Source: WTJY01 sp041568735
GTDB taxonomy: Bacteria > Chloroflexota > Anaerolineae > Promineifilales > Promineifilaceae
Reading direction: 5' to 3'
Length of the DNA stretch: 19,971 nt
NCBI GenBank assembly: GCA_041568735.1
Contig: JBFFZG010000054.1
Coordinates: forward strand, 1-19,971
The notes under the pieces were generated by a model. It saw nothing but the letters and a program-made list of their open reading frames with translations, was not told the origin of the DNA and did not search any database. The position numbers and the translations under genes were made by a program. Shown piece by piece: positions 7,462-14,595 of the stretch (position 1 is its first letter; each line of letters starts with the position of its first letter).

Positions 7462-8034
7462 TTACTCGACGTCGTTGTAGGTCCAGTAGCGGTTGATAAA
7501 GAAATTCCAGAACATGACAATCCCGACGGCAAAGGCAACCGCCAGGTTATCGCCCAGGAGCTCGCCAACCTCCGGTGACAGTCTGGGCAGGCTCCAGCGG
7601 ACCACCTGCTCAAAAAGCCCGTGGGTGGCCGCCACGATGGGGACCCGGATCAGGATGCCGACGATGCTGACGACGAAAAATTGGGCGAACTGCCGCCGGA
7701 AGGATTTGGTGCGGGAATCGGGATAGGTCCAGAACCGATTCCACATGAAATTGCTGATGATGGCGCAGATAAAAGAGATTCCAGAGGCGGTAGAGACGGC
7801 GATCGTCGATGCTTCCAGGGAAAACGTGCCGATCAGCGGCAGCGCGAATGAGAAATCGGCTTCGGCCGGGGTGAAGGCCAGAAACAGCGGGCGCAGCAGA
7901 TTAAAGAAGCCAAAATCGACCACCGCGCCGATCACGCCGACGAAGGCGAACTTGATAAAGCGCTTCAGTTCACGGGGTCGAATTCCAAAACGAATGGCCT
8001 GATTGGCAACTCTTTCGGCTAAAACGGTCATCAT
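7462..8034 (-). CDS. GtrA-family membrane protein
   Basis: 190 residues with four membrane helices (about 28-47, 78-97, 116-136, 163-181). The family marks are an N-terminal RFIKFAFVGVIGAVVDFG stretch and the two N-R-[FY]-W-T-Y motifs at helix ends (99-104 and 181-186). GtrA proteins are thought to move or present undecaprenyl-phosphate-linked sugars for cell-surface glycan decoration. The insertion between helices 1 and 2 (about 50-75) is longer than in the shortest members. Start: two adjacent ATGs at 8034 and 8031; AGGA lies 9 nt upstream of the first. It sits between an O-antigen ligase-like gene and a GT4 gene, consistent with a surface polysaccharide operon. Confidence 0.88.
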   Translation of the reverse strand: MMTVLAERVANQAIRFGIRPRELKRFIKFAFVGVIGAVVDFGFFNLLRPLFLAFTPAEADFSFALPLIGTFSLEASTIAVSTASGISFICAIISNFMWNRFWTYPDSRTKSFRRQFAQFFVVSIVGILIRVPIVAATHGLFEQVVRWSLPRLSPEVGELLGDNLAVAFAVGIVMFWNFFINRYWTYNDVE

Positions 8035-8089
8035 GGGACTTATTCCTGAAAGTTGATTGGCCCACCGGCCGCATGCCAGATGCAGGGCA

Positions 8090-9613
8090 TTAGCGTGGGG
8101 CAGCCGGGTGAACGGACATCGCTTCTCTGGAGGATAGCGCGTCCGGCCGGACCGCGGATAAGTTTACCAGCAGTTGCTGCACAGCCAAAAAGGCTGCCAG
8201 GTTTAAATAAATATTATTTACGTAGAGCTTATCTACCAGGTGATGGGTCGCCAGGGCGACCCAGACCCCCATCAGCCCCAGGGCCAGACCGCGGGGCCAG
8301 CCGTCGAGGACGGCGAGGAGCCGGCTGCTCTGAATCACCACCGCTCCCCAGAACAGGAGATAGGCCAGGAACCCCAGGAGCCCGACTTCAGCCAGCAGGT
8401 TGAGATAGTAGTTGTGGGCGTGGCCGAGGGATTGGGGCCAGCCGGCCCGGGCGACATCACCGTAAGCGGCGTCGTAGCCGCCGAAGCCGATGCCGAGCCA
8501 GAGGCGGCTGCGGGCCATGCCGGCGGCCGCCTCCCAGAAGGCCAGCCGCTCCAGCAGGGCGTAGTTGGCCTCGGTCAGCTCGATTTCGCGCAGATCCCGC
8601 AGCTGAAAATCGCCGGCGCTGGCGATACGCTCCGTCACCGACGGCGGAAGGGTATCCAGGCGCCAGAGTGCCGCCAGAGCCAGCAGGGCCGCCAGGGCGA
8701 GGGCGAGGCCGGTGGCTCGCCGCCGCGGCCAGAAGAAGACGAGTGCGGCTGATCCGGCCGCAAAACCCAGCCAGGCCCCCCGGCTCCAGGAGGCCAGGAG
8801 GGCGAGCAGGAGCAGGCCGCCGGCGGCCGCCAGCAGAACCAGTACGGCCGTCAGGGCCGCCGATGAGAGTCCGCCACGTCGCGGCTCTGAACGGCGCCAT
8901 CGCTCCACCAGTTCTCCCAGGAAACCGGCGCCCAATCCGGCCGCGAGCAGCAGGTGAAAGGCGATAAACCCCCCGTAGGGGTTGGGCTGTTCAAAGGTGC
9001 CAAATGCCCGGAAAAAACGGCCCAAAATCTGGAAGGAATCCGGACCGCCGCTCTGGAAAAACTGGGCGATGCCGATGGCCGCCTGCACGAGGGCGGGCAG
9101 GAGAATCAGCGGGAGAAAGGCGAGGAGTTTTCGCTCCGCCCGGGAATTTTCGCCCGGCCGGAGGCCCTGAAGATCCAGAATCAACCAGATGATCAGGAGA
9201 AGCTCGAGCCATTTCATCAGCTCCTTGACCCCCAGGGAAAGGGAGACCGCTCCCAGCAGGGAGAGGGCCGACACCCCGACGAAAGCGAGGAGATAAGGCT
9301 GGATGGGAAACGACGGGAGCGACTGCCGGCGCAGGGCCAGCCAGCGGACAGCCCAGGAGAACAAAACGGCGAAGAGGAGAAGCTGGCCGGTGGAAAGCAG
9401 GCCGGGCAGAATGCCCAGGCGGGATTCGAGGGCGCCGAACGGGGCGACGATCAGCGTCAGCGCCAGGCCGAGGAGTGGACGGGTGAGCACGGCCGCGCCG
9501 ATCCCGGCCAGGAGCAGGACACCGGCCAGCAGGTGCAGGGCGCTCTCGGAAATGACGGCCAGGGCCCACCCGCTGGCGGCGGCGGCCGCCAGACCCAGCA
9601 GGGGGAAAGCCAT
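8090..9613 (-). CDS. O-antigen ligase/polymerase (Wzy_C family) membrane protein
   Basis: 507 residues from the ATG at 9613, which has GGGAG 7 nt upstream. An upstream ATG at 9655 would give 521 residues, but its Shine-Dalgarno is weaker and the extra codons show less G/C third-position bias. About 11-13 membrane helices alternate with short loops. Family landmarks (numbered from 9613) are FEQPNPYGG (207-215), SWSRGAWLG (275-283), WLGIGFGGY (372-380) and GHAHNYYLN (397-405) before a helix with EVGLLGFL. The large periplasmic or external loop lies between about 320 and 400. It joins or polymerises polyprenyl-linked glycan on the outer face. It follows the nucleotide-sugar SDR gene by 82 bp and precedes gtrA-like and GT4 genes. 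It is the second member of this family in the window but lacks the glycosidase-like head of the 214-3393 protein. Confidence 0.87.
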   Translation of the reverse strand: MAFPLLGLAAAAASGWALAVISESALHLLAGVLLLAGIGAAVLTRPLLGLALTLIVAPFGALESRLGILPGLLSTGQLLLFAVLFSWAVRWLALRRQSLPSFPIQPYLLAFVGVSALSLLGAVSLSLGVKELMKWLELLLIIWLILDLQGLRPGENSRAERKLLAFLPLILLPALVQAAIGIAQFFQSGGPDSFQILGRFFRAFGTFEQPNPYGGFIAFHLLLAAGLGAGFLGELVERWRRSEPRRGGLSSAALTAVLVLLAAAGGLLLLALLASWSRGAWLGFAAGSAALVFFWPRRRATGLALALAALLALAALWRLDTLPPSVTERIASAGDFQLRDLREIELTEANYALLERLAFWEAAAGMARSRLWLGIGFGGYDAAYGDVARAGWPQSLGHAHNYYLNLLAEVGLLGFLAYLLFWGAVVIQSSRLLAVLDGWPRGLALGLMGVWVALATHHLVDKLYVNNIYLNLAAFLAVQQLLVNLSAVRPDALSSREAMSVHPAAPR

Positions 9614-9695
9614 TCCCTTACTCCCGGCAGCGTGCGGTACGTTCGTCGGTTTCATCCGCAGGAGACCTGCCCGCCGGAGCGAGCGACCACTTGGC

Positions 9696-10637
9696 TCAAA
9701 CTCGATTCTTGAAATAGGCCACCGTTTCAATCAGCCCATCGCGCAGACTGACTTTTGGCGACCAGCCCAGGCGGGTTATCGCCTTGTTGATGTCCGGCTG
9801 GCGCACCTTGGGGTCATCGGTAATCCGGTCATCTTTCGGCTCGATGTGCACAATTTCCGAGGCGCTGCCGGTTGCTTCCAGGACAGCTTCGGCAAATTCG
9901 AGAATGGTAATTTCATGTGGGTTGCCGATGTTGACCGGCTCCTTTTCCTCGGAGAAGAGCAGGCGGTACACGCCATCGACCAGGTCGCTGTAGTACTGGA
10001 AAGAACGGGTCTGCTGGCCGTCGCCGTAGACGGTCAGCGGCCGGCCGGTCAGGGCCTGGTAGATGAAATTCGGCACCACCCGGCCGTCATGCAGGCGCAT
10101 GCGAGGGCCATAGGTATTGAAAATGCGGACGATGCGGGTTTCGACGCCGTGATAGCGCTGGTAGGCCATGGTCATCGCCTCAGCAAAGCGCTTCGCCTCG
10201 TCATAAACGCCCCGGGGACCGATCGGATTAACGTGTCCCCAGTAGGTCTCCGGCTGGGGATTGACCTGTGGATCCCCGTACACCTCGGAGGTTGAGGCGA
10301 GGAGATAGCGGGCCCCCTTGGCCTTGGCCAGGCCGATTGTGTTCAGCGTTCCCAGGGAGCCGACCTTCAGCGTTGGAATTGGATATTCGAGGTAATCGAT
10401 CGGGCTGGCCGGCGAGGCGAAATGGAGAACCGCATCGACTTCGCCATCCACGTAAATATAGTTGCTGACGTTGTGCTTGATAAACGAAAAACGATCGCTG
10501 CCGAAGAGGTGGGCGATGTTTTCCAGATTTCCGGTGATCAAATTGTCGATGCCGACCACGGTGTGTTCTTCGCCTAAGAAACGGTCGCAGAGGTGAGAAC
10601 CCAGAAACCCGGCTGCCCCGGTGACGACGATGCGCAT
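9696..10637 (-). CDS. UDP-glucuronate decarboxylase-like NAD-dependent sugar epimerase (extended SDR)
   Basis: 313 residues from the ATG at 10637 (MRIVVTGAAGF...). The frame continues upstream to 10679, but the Rossmann strand begins right at 10637, with AGGA 13 nt before. Visible: NAD-binding G-A-A-G-F-L-G (7-13), HFASPASPIDY (72-82, typical of UDP-xylose synthases), S-T-S-E-V-Y-G (115-121), catalytic Tyr145 and Lys149 in YDEAK, and RIFNTYGPRM. Length and the SPASP motif fit UXS, which converts UDP-glucuronate to UDP-xylose. dTDP-glucose 4,6-dehydratase is a less likely alternative. It would supply a nucleotide sugar to the glycosyltransferase downstream. It is the first gene of the minus-strand polysaccharide operon and divergent from the isomerase gene. 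Confidence 0.85.
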   Translation of the reverse strand: MRIVVTGAAGFLGSHLCDRFLGEEHTVVGIDNLITGNLENIAHLFGSDRFSFIKHNVSNYIYVDGEVDAVLHFASPASPIDYLEYPIPTLKVGSLGTLNTIGLAKAKGARYLLASTSEVYGDPQVNPQPETYWGHVNPIGPRGVYDEAKRFAEAMTMAYQRYHGVETRIVRIFNTYGPRMRLHDGRVVPNFIYQALTGRPLTVYGDGQQTRSFQYYSDLVDGVYRLLFSEEKEPVNIGNPHEITILEFAEAVLEATGSASEIVHIEPKDDRITDDPKVRQPDINKAITRLGWSPKVSLRDGLIETVAYFKNRV

Positions 10638-10766
10638 GAGAATTAGTTTTCCTTTGTTTCGGTATGAACGAAATTCCAACCGTTAAGTCTACCACGTTTC
10701 CATAACGGCCCGTCTTAAGTTGAACCTTGTTTTATCTCTCGTTTCACACGAGCGCATTCAGCGGGA

Positions 10767-10794
10767 ATTGTATCCGCATCCATTGGAGACACAA
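10767..10794 (-). promoter_or_regulatory. Candidate minus-strand promoter for the polysaccharide operon
   Basis: On the minus strand TTGTGT (10794-10789) and TACAAT (10772-10767) are 16 bp apart. The leader to the SDR start would be about 120 nt. A 7+7 bp dyad, TCCATTG-N6-CAATGGA (10779-10798), covers the -35 and spacer, as an operator would. No better promoter was found closer to the gene. The -35 is poor, so confidence is low. Confidence 0.3.
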
Positions 10795-10798
10795 TGGA
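10779..10798. repeat. 7-bp dyad TCCATTG-N6-CAATGGA in the divergent intergenic region
   Basis: Perfect inverted repeat with a 6-bp centre (GAGACA), centred in the 258-bp gap between the divergent SDR and isomerase genes. Size and spacing suit a dimeric regulator site. The gap also holds ACCAACG (10814-10820) / CGTTGGT (10842-10848), and GGAATTGTA (10764-10772) / TACAATTCC (10848-10856). Nothing else is seen in 10638-10895. Confidence 0.4.
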
Positions 10799-10844
10799 GC
10801 ATTCGCCTGTAGGACCAACGGCCGATATACTTTTTCACCGTCGT

Positions 10845-10853
10845 TGGTACAAT
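10845..10853 (+). promoter_or_regulatory. Candidate promoter of the isoprenoid operon (extended -10)
   Basis: TGGTACAAT gives a TGn-extended -10 (TACAAT at 10848-10853). There is no recognisable -35 at the proper distance. Expected start near 10860 leaves a 36-nt leader with GGTGA (10881-10885) 10 nt before the ATG at 10896. The right arm of the inverted repeat ACCAACG-N21-CGTTGGT overlaps it. Confidence 0.4.
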
Positions 10854-10895
10854 TCCGTGTCTCTTTTGGACCGCTGACCGGGTGAATGCAATCGC

Positions 10896-11993
10896 ATGAA
10901 TGAGAAACCCAACTCCCAGGGGGAACCGGACAACTTTGAACCCGATCCCTCCTCAACCGACCAGCGCAAAGCCGATCACATCCGCATCAACCTGGAAGAA
11001 GATGTCTCGTTCAAGGGGCTGACAACGGGCCTCGAACAGCTTTTTTTCCTCCACGAGGCCCTGCCGGAGCTCGACCTCGACCAGATCGATACGTCGACCA
11101 CCCTGTTCGGCAAAACCCTGAAAACCCCCCTCCTCATTTCGTCGATGACGGGGGGCACGGAGCGGGCCACTGAGATCAATCGGATCCTGGCCACCGCGGC
11201 CGAAACGGCCGGCATGGCCATGGGGCTGGGCTCTCAGCGGGCGGCAATCGAAGATGAGTCCCTGGCCGCCAGCTTCCGGGTGCGGACCTACGCTCCAAAC
11301 ACCCTCATTTTTGCCAACATCGGGGCGGTGCAGCTCAATTACGGATTTGGTCTGCCCCAGCTCCAGCGGGCGATTGATTTCTGTGAAGCGGATGCCCTCA
11401 TCCTCCACCTGAATGTGCTGCAAGAGGCGGTCCAGCCGGAAGGAGATCGCAATTTCGCCGGCCTGCTGGCGAAGATCGAGGCCGTCTGCCGGGCGCTTCC
11501 CGTCCCGGTGATCGCCAAGGAAGTGGGCTGGGGCATCTCGCCGGGGACAGCCCGCCGGCTCGTGGCGGCCGGGATTGCCACCATCGACGTGGCCGGGGCC
11601 GGCGGAACCTCCTGGAGCCAGGTAGAAATGCACCGGGCCCCAACCCGGCGGCACCGGCGGGTGGCCGGCGCGTTTATCGACTGGGGGATTCCAACCGCCT
11701 ATGCGATTCGCTACTGCCGGCAGGCCTCACCGACGATTCCCATCATCGCCAGCGGCGGCCTTCGGACCGGGATCGACATCGCTAAATGCATCGCCCTCGG
11801 CGCCACGCTCGGGGGAATGGCCGGTGAATTTTTAAAAGCGGCCGTCCGCGAGGGAACCGAAGGCGTGGTCGAACTGGCGGCAGCCGTCACGGAAGAGCTC
11901 CGCGTGGCCATGGGCTGCTCAGGCGCCCCGGACCTGGCCGCGCTGGCCCGCACCCCCCTCTATTCTTCTTTTGATACCCCTTTAAATCTTTGA
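10896..11993 (+). CDS. fni: Type 2 isopentenyl-diphosphate delta-isomerase (FMN-dependent)
   Basis: 365 residues. It interconverts IPP and DMAPP in the cytosol using reduced FMN and Mg, with NADPH as reductant. The type 2 family signatures run in order: RKADHIRI (24-31), SSMTGGT (82-88, FMN), GLGSQRAA (110-117), NIGAVQL (141-147), HLNVLQEAVQPEGD (171-184, with the Mg-binding Q-P-E), KEVGWGIS (208-215, Lys208), DVAGAGGTSW (231-240) and SGGLRTGIDIAK (286-297, FMN phosphate). The first 20 residues are a polar Pro/Glu-rich extension beyond the usual start. It is followed after 4 bp by a polyprenyl synthase gene on the same strand, so the pair supplies DMAPP and then condenses it with IPP. Confidence 0.96.
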   Translation: MNEKPNSQGEPDNFEPDPSSTDQRKADHIRINLEEDVSFKGLTTGLEQLFFLHEALPELDLDQIDTSTTLFGKTLKTPLLISSMTGGTERATEINRILATAAETAGMAMGLGSQRAAIEDESLAASFRVRTYAPNTLIFANIGAVQLNYGFGLPQLQRAIDFCEADALILHLNVLQEAVQPEGDRNFAGLLAKIEAVCRALPVPVIAKEVGWGISPGTARRLVAAGIATIDVAGAGGTSWSQVEMHRAPTRRHRRVAGAFIDWGIPTAYAIRYCRQASPTIPIIASGGLRTGIDIAKCIALGATLGGMAGEFLKAAVREGTEGVVELAAAVTEELRVAMGCSGAPDLAALARTPLYSSFDTPLNL

Positions 11994-11997
11994 AATC

Positions 11998-13044
11998 ATG
12001 CAGACTCCGATGAACGAACGCAACCAGTTGAAGGCGTTGGCCGGGCCGATGCTGGCGGCCGTCAACGAGGAAATGAAAGTGGTCCTGGCGGCCGACATTT
12101 TCCCGCCAAAATCCCATTTATACGGGATGATGCAGGTTCACATGGGCTGGCTCGATGAATCGTTCGCGCCGTGTGAGTCCAACCCCGGCAAACAGATTCG
12201 CCCCCTGCTGGTACTCCTCGTCTGCCAGGCGGCCGGTGGGGATTGGCGGCAGGCGGTTCCGGCTGCCGCGGCCGTCGAGCTGCTCCACAATTTCTCCCTG
12301 ATCCACGACGACATCGAGGATCGCAGCCCGACCCGGCGCGGCCGGCGCACGCTCTGGGAGATCTGGGGTGTTCCCCTGGCCATCAACGCCGGGGACGCCA
12401 TGTTTGCCCTGGCCCATATCGCGCTGCAGCGCCTTTCCCGGCGCGGGGTGGCGGCGGAAATCGTGCTGCGGGCGGCCGAACGCTTCGACGAGACCTGCCT
12501 GCAGCTGACCGAAGGGCAGCATGCCGATATGCAGTTCGAAGGGCGGGCGTCGGTTCCGGTGGACGAGTATCTCGCGATGATCACTGGCAAAACCTCGGTA
12601 CTTCTGAGCCTCTGTGCCGATCTGGGCAGCCGTATCGCCGGTCGGGATTCGTCTGTTGTTAATGACTATGCGCAATTCGGCTTGAACCTGGGGCTGGCCT
12701 TCCAGGTCCAGGACGACATCCTCGGCATCTGGGGAGATGAGGCGGCCATCGGCAAGTCGGCCACCAGCGACCTCGAAACCCGAAAAAAGACGCTGCCGGT
12801 TCTCTTTGGACTGGAAAAAAGTGAAGCGCTGCGCCGCCTGTTTGCCGGGGAGCCCGCCGGCCAGGAATTCATTCGCGAAGCCATCGCCGCCCTCGAAGCC
12901 TGCGGGGCGCGGGAGCAGGCGGCGGAGACCGCCGCCGCTTACACAGCCCGGGCGCTGGCCGCCTTTGAAAGCGCGGCCCCGGCCGGTCCGGCCGCCGCGG
13001 CCCTGCTCGAACTCACTAATTTCCTGCTGGCCCGCCACCATTGA
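11998..13044 (+). CDS. Polyprenyl diphosphate synthase (probable GGPP/FPP synthase)
   Basis: 348 residues of the trans-isoprenyl diphosphate synthase family. Landmarks are GKQIRP (64-69), the first Asp-rich motif DDIED (104-108) without the two-residue insertion of bacterial FPP synthases, GKTS (197-200), and the second Asp-rich motif in FQVQDDILGIWGD (235-247), then GKSATSDL and RKKTLP. Phe99, the fifth residue before the first Asp, is bulky, the pattern described for type I (archaeal-type) GGPP synthases, so C15-C20 products are expected rather than long quinone chains; this is inference. It likely feeds carotenoid, quinone or polyprenyl-carrier synthesis. The ATG at 11998 lies 4 bp after the isomerase stop with no clear Shine-Dalgarno, suggesting reinitiation. 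The Met at 12010 is an alternative start. The C-terminal 40 residues are Ala-rich. Confidence 0.93.
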   Translation: MQTPMNERNQLKALAGPMLAAVNEEMKVVLAADIFPPKSHLYGMMQVHMGWLDESFAPCESNPGKQIRPLLVLLVCQAAGGDWRQAVPAAAAVELLHNFSLIHDDIEDRSPTRRGRRTLWEIWGVPLAINAGDAMFALAHIALQRLSRRGVAAEIVLRAAERFDETCLQLTEGQHADMQFEGRASVPVDEYLAMITGKTSVLLSLCADLGSRIAGRDSSVVNDYAQFGLNLGLAFQVQDDILGIWGDEAAIGKSATSDLETRKKTLPVLFGLEKSEALRRLFAGEPAGQEFIREAIAALEACGAREQAAETAAAYTARALAAFESAAPAGPAAAALLELTNFLLARHH

Positions 13045-13086
13045 ACGGTATGACTTACGGGCTACAGACAGAGCCACGCGGGGGGG

Positions 13087-13092
13087 TACAAT
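13087..13092 (+). promoter_or_regulatory. -10 element immediately before the first receiver gene (leaderless-type)
   Basis: TACAAT at 13087-13092 lies 6 nt before the ATG at 13099, so transcription would start on or next to the A of the start codon. A run of seven G (13080-13086) abuts its 5' side. No good -35 is visible. There is no Shine-Dalgarno between the box and the ATG. Confidence 0.45.
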
Positions 13093-13098
13093 ACCCGC

Positions 13099-13479
13099 AT
13101 GATGACGATCGAAGAAAAACAGATCCGGGTCCTCTACGTCGAAGATGAGCCCAATATCGCCCGGCTCCTGGCCAGCGGCCTGCGCCTGTTCGGCATCGAA
13201 GTGAAACCGGCTTTTCTCAGCGCGGAACAGCTGCTCGAGCAGCTCGACTCTCCCAATTTCAAAGAAGCTTCGATCCTGATTTTCGATATTCGCCTGCCCG
13301 GTATCACCGGACTCGACCTGGCGGTCGAACTGCGCCGCCGCGGAGAAACGCGGCCGATGATCCTGGTGAGCGCCTGGCCGACTCCGGCCAGAACAGATCT
13401 CGAAGCAGTCGACGCCGTCTTTCTCCCCAAGCCCTTCGATTTTCCGGAATTCGTGCAGACCATCCAGAAGATGGTGTGA
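13099..13479 (+). CDS. Single-domain response regulator (receiver only)
   Basis: 126 residues, entirely a CheY-like receiver domain with no output domain. Acidic pocket Glu15/Asp16, phospho-acceptor Asp63 (IFDIRLPG), the conserved Ser91 of the switch (LVSAW) and Lys111 (LPKPFD) are all present, so it should accept phosphate from a histidine kinase or Hpt protein. The segment after Asp16 and the 48-56 loop (LDSPNFKEAS) are slightly longer than in CheY. Two adjacent ATGs (13099, 13102) are possible starts. It lies 54 bp after the polyprenyl synthase and has its own -10 box. It converges with the ybaK-like gene, whose stop is 40 bp away. Partner kinase not in the window. Confidence 0.88.
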   Translation: MMTIEEKQIRVLYVEDEPNIARLLASGLRLFGIEVKPAFLSAEQLLEQLDSPNFKEASILIFDIRLPGITGLDLAVELRRRGETRPMILVSAWPTPARTDLEAVDAVFLPKPFDFPEFVQTIQKMV

Positions 13480-13519
13480 GTCGGCGCGACACCCCCCCGA
13501 ACCCACCTGATCAATGCCG

Positions 13520-13999
13520 TCAGCCGGCGGCGCCTTCGGTCACGTCGGCCGAACGAGCGCCCAGCAGCCTGACTACAGCCGGTACCGGGACCTTCAGATT
13601 GATTCCCTTTTCACCGGCGCTGATGAAAATGAAAGGATGATCCGCGGCAGTCGCATCGATGTAAATGACGAACCCCCGATTGAGCAGGGCCAGCGGCGAA
13701 ATGCCGCCAACCTTCAGCTGGGTCAGCGCCTCTGCTTCGGCATGGGTCGCCATCTTCAATTTTTTGTCCCCGGTCACCCGGGCCAGCTTCTTCAGGTCGA
13801 GCTGCCGGTCGGCTGGAATCATCACCAGCAGCGGTTTGGCTGGCGGGCGGTTGACAACCAGCGTCTTGAAAACCACGGCCGGCGCCACGCCAAGATGGCC
13901 GGCCACGACAACCGCATCCCGCTCATCGGCGGGATAGGTGACCGCTTCATAGGCCACCGATTTCCCCTCCAGAACCTTCATGGCCAGTGTTTTATGCAT
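13520..13999 (-). CDS. ybaK: YbaK/EbsC-type aminoacyl-tRNA deacylase
   Basis: 159 residues. Members remove wrongly attached Cys (or other amino acids) from tRNA(Pro) in trans. Visible: the substrate-contacting Lys45 in VVFKTLVV, the hydrophobic strand LLVMIPAD (57-64), LDLKKLARV, and the VGGISP motif (97-102) followed by a strand VIYIDA. The residues after GGISP read LALLNRG rather than the basic Q-K-K usual in YbaK, so substrate preference may differ from the E. coli enzyme. ATG at 13999 has AGGG 7 nt upstream; Met7 is a weaker alternative. It is a single gene on the minus strand inside an otherwise plus-strand signalling block, divergent from the second receiver gene. Confidence 0.88.
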   Translation of the reverse strand: MHKTLAMKVLEGKSVAYEAVTYPADERDAVVVAGHLGVAPAVVFKTLVVNRPPAKPLLVMIPADRQLDLKKLARVTGDKKLKMATHAEAEALTQLKVGGISPLALLNRGFVIYIDATAADHPFIFISAGEKGINLKVPVPAVVRLLGARSADVTEGAAG

Positions 14000-14013
14000 G
14001 CTGCAACCCTGAC

Positions 14014-14044
14014 AAATTACCTATGTTATTTCTAGTTATGTCAA
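14014..14044 (-). promoter_or_regulatory. Candidate ybaK promoter
   Basis: Minus strand TTGACA (14044-14039) with TAATTT (14019-14014) at a long 19-bp spacing, in an AT-rich stretch. A perfect -35 makes a promoter likely, but the -10 choice is uncertain. It is divergent from the promoter at 14076-14104. Confidence 0.35.
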
Positions 14045-14075
14045 TAAAAAGTGGTGAAAAAACCGGGAAAAGAGA

Positions 14076-14104
14076 CTGACAACGATTTTTCCCTACGTTA
14101 TGAT
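14076..14104 (+). promoter_or_regulatory. Sigma-70-type promoter of the receiver/sensor operon
   Basis: CTGACA (14076-14081) and TATGAT (14099-14104) with a 17-bp spacer, each one mismatch from consensus. The start would be near 14111, leaving a leader of about 29 nt to the ATG at 14140. Confidence 0.6.
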
Positions 14105-14139
14105 GAACTTGTTGTTCGTGAACGGCAGTGAGACCAAAT

Positions 14140-14556
14140 ATGACCGACAAACCTATGCACTTTTCCGATCAGGCTCAACCGGTTGTTCTCTACATCGAAG
14201 ATAACGCCGATAATCGTAAACTTATCAAAAAACTGCTGCAGGCGCATGGATTTGAGGTCGTGACGGCCGTCGATGGGGCTTCCGGGCTGTCGCTGCTGGA
14301 CGAAACCAGCCCCGACCTGATCTTAATGGATATCGGGATGCCGCATCTGGATGGCTTCAGCGTCACGGAGATCATCCGGCAGCACCCGCGGCACAGCCAG
14401 ACGCCGATTATCGCCGTCACCGCACATGCGATGAAAAAAGACCAGGAAAAATCACTTTCGGCCGGCTGTAACGGATACATTCAGAAGCCCATCGACGTCG
14501 ATCGCTTTCCGGAGCAGCTGAATCGTTTTATCGCCAGGATTCCCGCCAGATTATAA
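14140..14556 (+). CDS. Single-domain response regulator (DivK/CheY-like)
   Basis: 138 residues, receiver domain only. Glu20/Asp21 acidic pocket, phospho-acceptor Asp64 (LILMDIGMPHLDG), Thr94 (VTAHAM) and Lys116 (QKPID) are intact. The VTAHAM and MP-x-LDG pattern is typical of DivK-like and hybrid-kinase receivers. ATG 14140 is preferred, with GTGAG 7 nt upstream; an in-frame GTG at 14128 is part of that site. The C-terminal helix begins DVDRFPEQLNRFI, closely matching the next receiver (DADRFPEQIRQIL). It starts an operon running into the sensor genes, 39 bp before the next receiver. No output domain, so it must act by protein contact or phosphorelay. Confidence 0.9.
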   Translation: MTDKPMHFSDQAQPVVLYIEDNADNRKLIKKLLQAHGFEVVTAVDGASGLSLLDETSPDLILMDIGMPHLDGFSVTEIIRQHPRHSQTPIIAVTAHAMKKDQEKSLSAGCNGYIQKPIDVDRFPEQLNRFIARIPARL

Positions 14557-14595
14557 GGGAACCTGTTCAATCAACGACATCATTCAGGGAATACT

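Noticed and set aside
7452..7613. Upstream 54-codon extension of the GT4 glycosyltransferase
   Set aside because: It overlaps the gtrA-like gene in another frame and does not resemble a GT-B N-terminus; the Rossmann strand begins at the ATG at 7451.
10744..10956. Small minus-strand frame (70 codons) in the divergent gap
   Set aside because: It overlaps the isomerase start and the promoter repeats, has no ribosome site and no family resemblance.
12118..13506. Open minus-strand frame (462 codons) across the polyprenyl synthase and receiver genes
   Set aside because: It is antisense to two recognised genes on the opposite strand and has no family features.
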